NCBI GenBank assembly: GCA_905197045.1 | Contig: CAJJXG010000004.1 | Span: forward strand, 1-64,000 | Reading direction: 5' to 3' | Origin: an uncultured Caryophanales bacterium | GTDB taxonomy: Bacteria; Bacillota_I; Bacilli_A; RFN20; CAG-826 | DNA length: 64,000 nucleotides | Shown: positions 42,901 to 48,826 of the stretch, piece after piece | Numbering within the stretch: position 1 is the stretch's first letter | How the letters are laid out: each line of letters begins with the position of its first letter | The notes under the pieces: model-generated | Told to the model about the DNA's origin: nothing | Database searches by the model: none | Seen by the model: the letters and a program-made list of their open reading frames with translations, nothing else | Position numbers and translations under genes: made by a program

Positions 42901-43622
42901 TTTATAACGAAATTTTAGTAAAAATTAAAAAGCTTGTTTATTCAGAAAGTAAAATTAATCTTGTTTTCACATTTTATGCCTACAAAGATCTAACTTTAAA
43001 AAATGTAAAAGAAGAAACTATCGAAACGCTATTAGACTTCATTAAAAAAGAGGATTTAACTTTCTTGAATACTCTTTTAGCAGAATATTTTGTTTATAAT
43101 TATCAAGATACTATTGAGTTTAATAAGATTACTCCAAAAGAAGGCAAAGAGATTTTAAGCATTGAACGCGAAGCTAATAAAGCAGCGCGTTTAAATAAAG
43201 CAAGCAAGGATGTTGATGAAGAAAGCGATGAATCAACGTTAAACTATGGAACTCATCTACATGCACTTTTAGAGATTATTTCTTTTATCAATCCAAATTA
43301 CGATTTTATAAAGGATAGAAGAGAAAGAAAATTAGTTGAAGGCGTTGTTGAATTAGTTAATAAATTTGATATAAACGATGCCCAGATTTTTAAAGAGTAT
43401 CAATTTGTTGATGAAAAGAGAAATAAAAGAGGAATCATTGATTTGTTACTAGTTTACAAAGATAAAGCAATTGTAATCGATTACAAATTAAAAGATATTC
43501 AAGACGAAGAATATAAAAAACAACTTTCAATTTATAAAGAGTTTGTTGAAGACGCTTTTAAGGTAAAAACAAACTGTTATTTATTATCAATTATTGGCCA
43601 AAATATTAAAGAATTGCAGTGA
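39921..43622 (+). CDS. addA: AddA helicase-nuclease subunit
   Basis: A 1233-residue protein of full length. UvrD-type helicase motifs are present (SAGAGSGKTTVLTERV near residue 22, MIDETQDTS, SIYRFRNA, TIHKSKGLEYP, FYVALTRAKEDL). A C-terminal RecB-family nuclease follows, with GTHLHALLE, RGIIDLLLV and IVIDYKLK. It unwinds and degrades DNA ends to generate 3' tails for RecA. SD GGAGG at 39906. It ends in TGA, supporting the standard code. No terminator is visible on this strand before the convergent gene. Confidence 0.95.
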   Translation: MGNKFTVEQEAAINSCGNVIVSAGAGSGKTTVLTERVRRNILGQTSNNKVNLDELLILTFTNDAATSMKNKIKEALRKDTNLSSLVPFVDSAHIETFDAYSQFIVKKYGHLIGVNKNINVLDSDILYVKIANTISDYLEKQYLKKDPIFEEIIYKLCTKNDNKLLGFLIDVYKEILDKKDYPVIFLKDYQKNILNKNYFLSLLTKANEICLKTIEDFKNTLNFLCSNKLSEFIYSKISTFLNVSSLEELTKLKEELPEPSTLRDAIKKAFEELDYEIDPLLEKRETDRLMKDYRRIYAFSCLYFDYFDEDINNQIAYLNYLIDNIFIPTFNDIEKFKSDTGYYTFGDIAKLAIQILEKSEEVRNELKFKYKLIMIDETQDTSESQERFINLIANENVFSVGDIKQSIYRFRNARPELFKRKYDAYSQNIDGKAINMNKNFRSRKEVLNTINDIFSALMSDDFGGANYKKDHMIIPSNNKYDNEGKSNLEHGIFQIPYSSIYFKDDGEFSDNKESKIKGEASTICDNILKRINDGYLVFDNELNALRPCTFKDFTILTYKGVNFQLFEEVFKEKNVPLNAIYSEDLNSDTSINVLINIFSLISFLSKDNLNEEDESNVRHLFISILRSFIFEYSDEKLYELFKDPSTSYKNDETFKKIENLTKNYAKGPLNSLFDAVINEFKYVNAFSKISEAINTIDKNNIFYNKTKTMDELGYSLDDFVLYLKSLSKFKISMDQVIYTEAKNAVTITTIHKSKGLEYPVVYLPNLFDFKEPTFKNNGDYYVLNGEYFFLPFFSDPHKKTNLVGLLLESDKSILKEDKEERLRLFYVALTRAKEDLVFVVSDDKVDDYETVLEKYIKRIKLKYTKAKVSVSEEEAKQIAQSELASYLDEKDGVTFDDFLFKAFISYPLDPFIDKNIDNYKNNIEKLLKDENEKGKLKKALKNIILRYYYKNHHSLEGIENINLLEEAKVEVSKAKKIVDEPVKTEILYSGAIRVYNEILVKIKKLVYSESKINLVFTFYAYKDLTLKNVKEETIETLLDFIKKEDLTFLNTLLAEYFVYNYQDTIEFNKITPKEGKEILSIEREANKAARLNKASKDVDEESDESTLNYGTHLHALLEIISFINPNYDFIKDRRERKLVEGVVELVNKFDINDAQIFKEYQFVDEKRNKRGIIDLLLVYKDKAIVIDYKLKDIQDEEYKKQLSIYKEFVEDAFKVKTNCYLLSIIGQNIKELQ

Positions 43623-43655
43623 TTTTAAATATAATTAAGACTTTTAGCTATAAAT

Positions 43656-43687
43656 AAAAGCCTTGGATAAACCTAAGTTCCAAGGCT
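43656..43687 (-). terminator. terminator of the flavoredoxin-like gene
   Basis: AGCCTTGG/CCAAGGCT 8-bp stem with a 13-nt loop. On the minus strand it is followed by TTTTATTTAT. Confidence 0.8.
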
Positions 43688-43709
43688 CGATTTAAGTTAG
43701 CTAGAAAAA

Positions 43710-44636
43710 CTATCTTCTTGATTTTTCAGTTCGCCTTTTATCATTTATTTCCTTCATAACTTTTTCATCAATTATTTTGATGTTATTTTCTTTAGCGTAT
43801 TTTACACAACCATTTAAAACTGTTTTTAAAAATACTCTTGGTACTTTAACGATCATCTTGCAAGCTTCTTCTGTAAATTTAACATCAGGATCCGCTCTAT
43901 TGGCTGCATATTTAACAGATTCTAAATTGTTTGTTTCAACATTAGGGATTGGGCATTTAATAGGTTTTCTAAATTTAGTGTACCAAAAATAAGTGGAGTC
44001 TCTATAGCCATAATCGACTGGTACTCTAGGAAATGAAGAAGCTTTAACTCCATTAACAATGGCATTATAAAATTTCTCTTTCATTAAAATTTTGTCGATT
44101 TTTAAAATAAAGTGACAACCGAATTTTGAAGTTACACCATTAAAGTTTCTATATGGTCCTTCAATTCCATCAAGTTGACCAACTTTTACTTTATCTTCAA
44201 AGGCATTTTCTAAAGTATCATCCCAAGTGCATTCAAATACTTGATAAGCTTTCTTTAAAACTAGTGGGCGATTTTCTCCTTCAGCCAAACCTTTTTCAAA
44301 TTCAAAATCAACGTTTTTCATTTTTTCTTTAGAAGTTTGACCTGGGAAACCTAGTTTTACAGTTTGCTTAAAGTCTTTATGGGAATCTTCCAAGAAATTC
44401 AAAGCGCATTTTCCTCTTTTTAAAATATTTTGAGCAGTATTTGATGAATTTCGACATTCTAGAATCATTGCATAATAATCTTTTCCAGCAATGTAATAAG
44501 GAAAGCAGAGCGAATAAGCACCTAAAGTAGTGTTTCCTTCATCATCAACTGTAGCTATAAGAATTGTTGGCATTGGGAAAAACGCACTTGTTTGATAAAA
44601 ATTATCAACTATTCTTAAATCTTTAAAACTTGACAT
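43710..44636 (-). CDS. flavin reductase-like (flavoredoxin) protein
   Basis: A 308-residue protein with an FMN-binding split-barrel flavin-reductase domain in the first 210 residues: FPMPTILIATVDDEGNTTLG, then ECRNSSNTAQNI and a NFL segment. The C-terminal 100 residues are an additional helical part. Such proteins bind FMN and reduce flavins or act as electron carriers in anaerobes. Monocistronic, with its own terminator. Confidence 0.8.
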   Translation of the reverse strand: MSSFKDLRIVDNFYQTSAFFPMPTILIATVDDEGNTTLGAYSLCFPYYIAGKDYYAMILECRNSSNTAQNILKRGKCALNFLEDSHKDFKQTVKLGFPGQTSKEKMKNVDFEFEKGLAEGENRPLVLKKAYQVFECTWDDTLENAFEDKVKVGQLDGIEGPYRNFNGVTSKFGCHFILKIDKILMKEKFYNAIVNGVKASSFPRVPVDYGYRDSTYFWYTKFRKPIKCPIPNVETNNLESVKYAANRADPDVKFTEEACKMIVKVPRVFLKTVLNGCVKYAKENNIKIIDEKVMKEINDKRRTEKSRR

Positions 44637-44919
44637 AGTAAATCACCTCTTAATTATTTATATTTTGTGTCTCAATTTTTAAAAACACAATATGAATGTT
44701 GCTAATAACGAATTTATAAGATAAATATGCGTTTTAGCTTTATGATATTTAAATTAGTTTTAATGCGCATTGATAATAATAGAAAGTTTCCAAAAATAAT
44801 AGTTTTAAATTATGAATGTTTAATGTATATAAATGTGTATTTTTCATGAGGAATAAGAGTTTAATGAATGCTTTTCGTTGAAATATTCAATAGAAAGGAT
44901 TCAGTATTAATTTGAATTT
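44637..44919. other. AT-rich intergenic region without recognised features
   Basis: Upstream of the flavoredoxin gene and of the repeat array. Only short AT palindromes are visible; no ORF or RNA is supported. Confidence 0.5.
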
Positions 44920-44988
44920 CGCCATTTATATAAAAATCGCTTCGCCAAATGTATAAAAATTGTTTCGCCATTTATAAAATTTTTTCTA
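44920..44988 (+). repeat. 23-bp repeat array A, block 1 (upstream of ATPase 1)
   Basis: Three units with exact 23-bp period, starting at 44920, 44943 and 44966, each headed by CGCCA. The third unit decays after CGCCATTTAT. The first 56 bp recur at 45075 with two substitutions. Confidence 0.85.
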
Positions 44989-45074
44989 GCAATGTAGGCG
45001 AAAAATTATGGTTTAATTCAAAATATTGTAAATTTTTAATGATAAATATCGTAAAAATTTAATAAATCTATTTT

Positions 45075-45137
45075 GGCCATTTATATAAAAATCACTTCGC
45101 CAAATGTATAAAAATTGTTTCGCCATTTATTAAAAAG
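45075..45137 (+). repeat. 23-bp repeat array A, block 2 (abuts promoter of ATPase 1)
   Basis: Units start at 45075 (GGCCATTT variant), 45098 and 45121, again with 23-bp spacing and in the same unit order as block 1. The last unit ends at the expected -35 of the downstream promoter (-10 TATGAT at 45161-45166), which has no good -35 sequence of its own. Confidence 0.85.
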
Positions 45138-45160
45138 GTGCAATTTAATGACTTTAATTT

Positions 45161-45166
45161 TATGAT
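45161..45166 (+). promoter_or_regulatory. -10 box of ATPase 1, leaderless
   Basis: TATGAT ends 6 nt before the ATG at 45173. No SD. Confidence 0.55.
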
Positions 45167-45172
45167 TAATCT

Positions 45173-46453
45173 ATGAGAAAAGACTATATTGATAGGATTA
45201 TTGATTCTGCGATTGAAAGGAAATTAAAAAGTAGTGGCGCATTAATGATTGTGGGTCCGAAAAATTGTGGCAAAACAACTACAGCTAAACGATTTGCCAA
45301 AACAATGCATTCATTCGACCTCAAAGGCAAATTTGATTTTTATGGTGTTGCTATAAATAATGCTCTTAAAGGCGAGTTTCCTATTTTGATCGATGAATGG
45401 CAAAACATTCTTAAAGTTTATGATTTAATAAGAATTAAAGTTGATGAAGATTCAGGAATAGGAGAGTTTATTTTAACAGGCTCTACTATGCCGATAGAGG
45501 AAAAAGATGTCAAAGAAAATATTCTTCATTCTGGGGCAGGTCGTTTTTCGTTTATTGAAATGTATCCACTTTCCCTGTATGAATCTGGAGAATCGCTAGG
45601 TAATATTTCTTTATCAGATCTTTTTGATAATAAATCTAATTTTTCATCTATAGAGTCACCAAATTCTTTAGATGACATGGCTTATTATATCTGTAGAGGT
45701 GGCTGGCCATTTTCTTTAAAAATAGAGAATAAAAATTATTCTTTGGATGTTGCGACAAATTATCTTGATGCAATATTGAATACAAAAACAAATAGAGGAA
45801 AACAATACTTTGAATCAATCGATTTAGCTGGTTTAATTTTGAAAGAATATGCAAGAACAATTTCAAGTGAGGCCAGCACAAATAGAATTGTAGAGAATTT
45901 ATCTAGAGTAAATCCTTCATTAACTTTATATAAATACAACGCGTATATTGAAAAATTTAAGCAATTATACCTTATTAAGGATTTACCATCTTGGAATCCA
46001 AATTTAAGAAGCAAAGTCATTACCAGAACAAGCGAAACAAAGCATTTTGTAGATCCTTCAATAGCTACCGCTATTTTAGGAATATCACCAAATAATTTAT
46101 TAAATGATTTAAACACATTTGGACTATTATTTGAGGATCTAGTTGTTAGAGATTTGCGCGTTTATAGTGAATATAGTTTAAATGCAACTTTAAGACACTA
46201 TCGAGATAAATCTAATTTAGAAGTTGATATTGTAATTACTAAAAGAAATGATGACTGGGCTGCGATTGAGGTTAAACTTGGTGGTGAAGAAGCTATTAAA
46301 AATGGAATCAATAATTTAAGGAAGTTAAAAGAAAAGATAGATTATGAACGCGAAAAACAACCATCATTTATGGCTGTTATAACATCATTTGGAAGCAGCT
46401 ATAAAACCGAAGATGGTATATATGTTTTTCCTATCACACAATTAAAAGATTAA
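45173..46453 (+). CDS. AAA ATPase with C-terminal DUF4143 domain (paralogue 1)
   Basis: A 426-residue cytosolic protein. An AAA-type ATPase domain carries Walker A GPKNCGKTT (28-36), Walker B LIDEWQ (72-77) and a sensor LTGST. The C-terminal DUF4143 region includes FVDPSIATA and a PD-(D/E)XK-like core LEVDIVIT...AAIEVKLG. Proteins of this family occur in many copies in some gut anaerobes; their role is unknown. The gene is alone, leaderless, and sits behind two blocks of 23-bp repeats. It is paralogous along its whole length to the gene at 48827. Confidence 0.85.
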   Translation: MRKDYIDRIIDSAIERKLKSSGALMIVGPKNCGKTTTAKRFAKTMHSFDLKGKFDFYGVAINNALKGEFPILIDEWQNILKVYDLIRIKVDEDSGIGEFILTGSTMPIEEKDVKENILHSGAGRFSFIEMYPLSLYESGESLGNISLSDLFDNKSNFSSIESPNSLDDMAYYICRGGWPFSLKIENKNYSLDVATNYLDAILNTKTNRGKQYFESIDLAGLILKEYARTISSEASTNRIVENLSRVNPSLTLYKYNAYIEKFKQLYLIKDLPSWNPNLRSKVITRTSETKHFVDPSIATAILGISPNNLLNDLNTFGLLFEDLVVRDLRVYSEYSLNATLRHYRDKSNLEVDIVITKRNDDWAAIEVKLGGEEAIKNGINNLRKLKEKIDYEREKQPSFMAVITSFGSSYKTEDGIYVFPITQLKD

Positions 46454-46622
46454 AAACTTAAAAAGTGAATTATTAAAATAGATGCAAATTATGCTCTTGA
46501 GCTTTTAACTATTTTTAAATGTTCGCTTTGGTAGTGGCCTTTTTAAAAATATATTTTTAATAAATAGTTAGAATCTTTGAAAACTAACTAAAAACCTCAT
46601 TTATTACTTAAATAATTTTAAT

Positions 46623-46628
46623 TATAAT
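46623..46628 (+). promoter_or_regulatory. -10 box of the tRNA-Ala gene
   Basis: TATAAT ends 11 nt before the first base of the tRNA. Confidence 0.65.
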
Positions 46629-46639
46629 AAATAAGCCGT

Positions 46640-46715
46640 GGGCTCGTAGCTCAGTTGGGAGAGCGCCTCGTTCGCAACGAGGAGGTCACCAGTCCGATTC
46701 TGGCCGGGTCCACCA
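46640..46715 (+). tRNA. tRNA-Ala (anticodon CGC), atypical
   Basis: A 76-nt cloverleaf with encoded CCA. Acceptor GGGCTCG/CGGGTCC contains G3-U70, the alanine identity pair. Anticodon stem CCTCG/CGAGG has loop TTCGCAA, hence CGC. The T-arm is odd: position 55 is C instead of the near-universal U (loop TCCGATT) and pair 49-65 is A-C. A dedicated GCG-reading tRNA is also unexpected in so AT-rich a genome. It may be a divergent functional gene or a decaying/acquired copy. Confidence 0.85.
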
Positions 46716-46729
46716 TCTTTGAAAAACGT

Positions 46730-46760
46730 CTATAATGCCTAGTCATTATAGGTTATTTTT
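46730..46760 (+). terminator. terminator of tRNA-Ala
   Basis: CTATAATG, 6-nt loop, CATTATAG, then GTTATTTTTT. Confidence 0.85.
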
Positions 46761-47261
46761 TACCAAAAATTACCAATTCGTGCTCACTATGTCCCATCCT
46801 AAAATTTTAGGGTCCTATCTTGACCGTCGAAAATAGTCAAAAATACCTCAAAAAGTTCGAACCACCGCAATACGCGCACCGCAATAGCACTTCGGGTTCG
46901 AATTTTAGTAAATTATAAATATGGATATAAAAGGAAGAGGATTTGCCATATTGATCTAGCCACCGCGAAATCACAATTTCTGAGAAAATCTTTGTTTTAG
47001 TCGAAAATTGAATATTCAATTCAGCCATCGAAGCTAAATTCAAGGCTAAAGAAGATGGACGGGACTGTAGATACGATTATCGCCTATGCAACGCTTAACA
47101 GATATAAGCTAGATTATGAAAGTGTTGTGAAATAACAAAAAAATATCGAAATTTTGTGATAAAATTAACTGGAATTAAAGGAAAAGGTACAAAGAAACCA
47201 CCGGTTGCGAGATTTTGTATGAAACTGCATCTAATATTGAGTTGTAAGGAGGTGAAGTCCG
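46761..47261. other. compositionally distinct intergenic region with degraded coding traces
   Basis: Richer in GC than its surroundings around 46850-46910. It holds a 14-bp palindrome CCTAAAATTTTAGG (46798-46811) and a 26-codon frame at 47055-47135 (MDGTVDTIIAYATLNRYKLD and on) with protein-like composition but no RBS. Upstream codons continue in two shifted frames, suggesting a decayed gene. No intact gene is supported. Confidence 0.35.
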
Positions 47262-47915
47262 ATGAACTTAAGCGAGAAGATCATTAAAATAAGAGAAAAT
47301 AATAACCTAACCCAAGATGAAATGGCTGAGAAGATATTCGTTACCAGACAAGCCATCTCTAAATGGGAAAGAGGCATCAGTTATCCTTCCTTGGATGTCC
47401 TTCGCTTGATTTCTAAGGAATTTAAAATCAGTATGAACAATTTATTAGATGTAAGCGAAAACGAGAAGAACAAGGAGTACAAGCCTATTGGTTTCAAGCA
47501 CTATGGTTTCATTATCATTTATGTTGTTATGCTCTTATTCCTTGGAGGCATATTAGCCGCTTTCAACATATTATCAATTCAAGCTAATGCAGAATTATGG
47601 GAACTTGTTGTTTATAATGCGTTGATATGTCTCGTTATTTGCAGCGTAATTTATATGCTTATTCAATCGATAGTTCCTTTCTGCAAAGTTCTTGTCGAAT
47701 ATAACGATTTTGGAATTAGGATAAAAACGCTTAAAGGCGTTAAGGAAATCCCATTCCAAAAGATTACTGCTTTGGAAATCAAGACTCACGGTAATTGGAC
47801 TGCTGGAAGGCTGACGGTAAGGACTTTTGATGTGAACTATACTGTCTATCCATTAAAGAATCTAAACCAAGTCAAGACGGTTATTGAAGAAGTAAAAATC
47901 TTGAATCGCTATTAA
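47262..47915 (+). CDS. XRE-family HTH regulator with membrane and PH-like domains
   Basis: A 217-residue protein. A Cro/CI-type helix-turn-helix occupies 1-60 (NNLTQDEMAEKIFVTRQAIS and WERGISYPSLDVL). Two membrane helices follow at about 77-100 and 112-136, then a cytosolic beta-rich segment EYNDFGIRIKTLKGVKEIPF typical of small PH-like domains. The gene has a strong SD (AAGGAGGTG) and GC-richer codon use than its neighbours, suggesting transfer. It may regulate the small gene downstream. Confidence 0.85.
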   Translation: MNLSEKIIKIRENNNLTQDEMAEKIFVTRQAISKWERGISYPSLDVLRLISKEFKISMNNLLDVSENEKNKEYKPIGFKHYGFIIIYVVMLLFLGGILAAFNILSIQANAELWELVVYNALICLVICSVIYMLIQSIVPFCKVLVEYNDFGIRIKTLKGVKEIPFQKITALEIKTHGNWTAGRLTVRTFDVNYTVYPLKNLNQVKTVIEEVKILNRY

Positions 47916-47936
47916 TCAAAAAAGAAATACTATCTT

Positions 47937-47966
47937 TGAGAGCTCTTAATCGGGCTCTTTTCTTTT
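47937..47966 (+). terminator. terminator after the HTH gene
   Basis: AGAGC, 10-nt loop, GCTCT followed by TTTCTTTT. Confidence 0.65.
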
Positions 47967-47997
47967 ACTCGAATTTAGAAAAAGGAGGAGTATTTGT

Positions 47998-48264
47998 GTG
48001 GTTTTTAAAAGAAAAAAGAAGAAATTAGAGAATTTTGACGCTATTGGTTTGATTAATGATATCGCTCTTCCTTTGACACCTTTCGGGAGGAAGATAACGA
48101 ATTCTGATGTCGTGCTTATATGCATCGATAGGATTGCTAGCCAATGCGCGAAGCTTAAGGGAAGATGCACCAAAAGAAGCGAAGACGGGATTATCACGGA
48201 GAGGAACAAAAGCCTCTCTTTTTTGTTGAAGTCAATACGAGGAGATTATAAGTTTCCTATTTGA
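47998..48264 (+). CDS. small hypothetical protein, doubtful 3' end
   Basis: An 88-codon frame from GTG 47998 with a good SD (AAAGGAGGA). The product is basic with a hydrophobic centre (NSDVVLICIDRIASQCAKL) and matches nothing I know. A complete Rho-independent terminator (48199-48226) lies inside the frame 40 nt before the stop. Either the frame is not fully expressed, or the gene is decayed, or it overlaps a regulatory hairpin. Confidence 0.4.
   Translation: MVFKRKKKKLENFDAIGLINDIALPLTPFGRKITNSDVVLICIDRIASQCAKLKGRCTKRSEDGIITERNKSLSFLLKSIRGDYKFPI
48199..48226 (+). terminator. terminator-like hairpin inside the 47998 frame
   Basis: GAGAGG, 8-nt loop, CCTCTC, then T6. Confidence 0.7.
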
Positions 48265-48290
48265 GACTCATAATCTCAATTTTTCTTTTA
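48261..48290 (+). terminator. terminator
   Basis: TTGAGA, 7-nt loop, TCTCAA, then TTTTTCTTTT. It directly follows the small frame. Confidence 0.7.
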
Positions 48291-48387
48291 TTCGAAAAAT
48301 TAGCCAAAACATGGCTGAATCTTGATTATGTGTACTACAAATTTCCAAATCATCAATACTGTAAGAACTTACAAGGTAAAATACATG

Positions 48388-48420
48388 CTGTTTTCTGGTT
48401 GTTTTCTGGCTGTTTTCAGG
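48388..48420 (+). repeat. three tandem 11-bp repeats
   Basis: CTGTTTTCTGG, TTGTTTTCTGG, CTGTTTTCAGG back to back. One helical turn per unit. Upstream of ATPase 2 in a non-coding stretch. Confidence 0.8.
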
Positions 48421-48518
48421 TTGCTATAGAACTATAATAATTATCGAGTTTTTCTACTTTCGAATGCTATTTTTTCAATATTTTACTTTTTAGTAACGTA
48501 ATTACTTAAATATTTTAT

Positions 48519-48646
48519 TACCGGATTTATATTTATCTTGAATGAGCAAAATTTAGAACATTGTTTTTGCTAAGTCTTTATTGGTTTAAGAGCAAGCAGT
48601 TTTAAAACATTTTATTAATAACCTTTAATTTACTTAAAATCCGGTA
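48519..48646. repeat. 10-bp inverted repeat pair, 108 bp apart
   Basis: TACCGGATTT at 48519-48528 and AAATCCGGTA at 48637-48646. The sequence between is AT-rich and non-coding. Confidence 0.5.
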
Positions 48647-48679
48647 TATTGGAACATATAAGTCAACTGACTGACAAAA

Positions 48680-48796
48680 ATGGTAGATTTCTTATTCGTT
48701 TTTGCCATTTCTTCGATTATTTGCTCGCCATTTCTTCGACAAAATGTCTGCCATTTCTTCGATTGTTTGCTCGCCATTTCTTCGATTTTGTTTGTT
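48680..48796 (+). repeat. 23-bp repeat array B (abuts promoter of ATPase 2)
   Basis: Four units with GCCATTTCTTCGA heads whose G falls at 48704, 48727, 48750 and 48773: exact 23-bp spacing. Units 1 and 3 share the tail TT(A/G)TTTGCTC; units 2 and 4 differ. A degenerate fifth unit can be read at 48680-48702. The array ends at the -35 position of the downstream promoter. Confidence 0.9.
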
Positions 48797-48814
48797 AGAA
48801 GAAATATTTAGATG

Positions 48815-48820
48815 TAAAAT
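48815..48820 (+). promoter_or_regulatory. -10 box of ATPase 2, leaderless
   Basis: TAAAAT ends 6 nt before the ATG at 48827; TTGTTA at 48792-48797 is a possible -35 with a 17-nt spacer. No SD. Confidence 0.6.
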
Positions 48821-48826
48821 AAAGGC

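Noticed and set aside
30047..43622. Reading this cluster as a phage-defence island because of its helicases and nucleases
   Set aside because: The genes are the housekeeping PcrA, LigA, GatCAB and AddAB; no defence-specific gene is present.
45760..46116. 118-codon minus-strand frame inside ATPase 1
   Set aside because: Antisense shadow of a conserved coding region, no RBS or promoter.
46837..47043. 68-codon minus-strand frame next to tRNA-Ala
   Set aside because: No RBS, low-complexity product, and it covers a decayed, GC-shifted region; probably a chance frame.
44920..48796. CRISPR-like arrays
   Set aside because: Units are contiguous at 23 bp with no unique spacers, have no cas genes nearby and abut promoters; they are tandem regulatory-type repeats.
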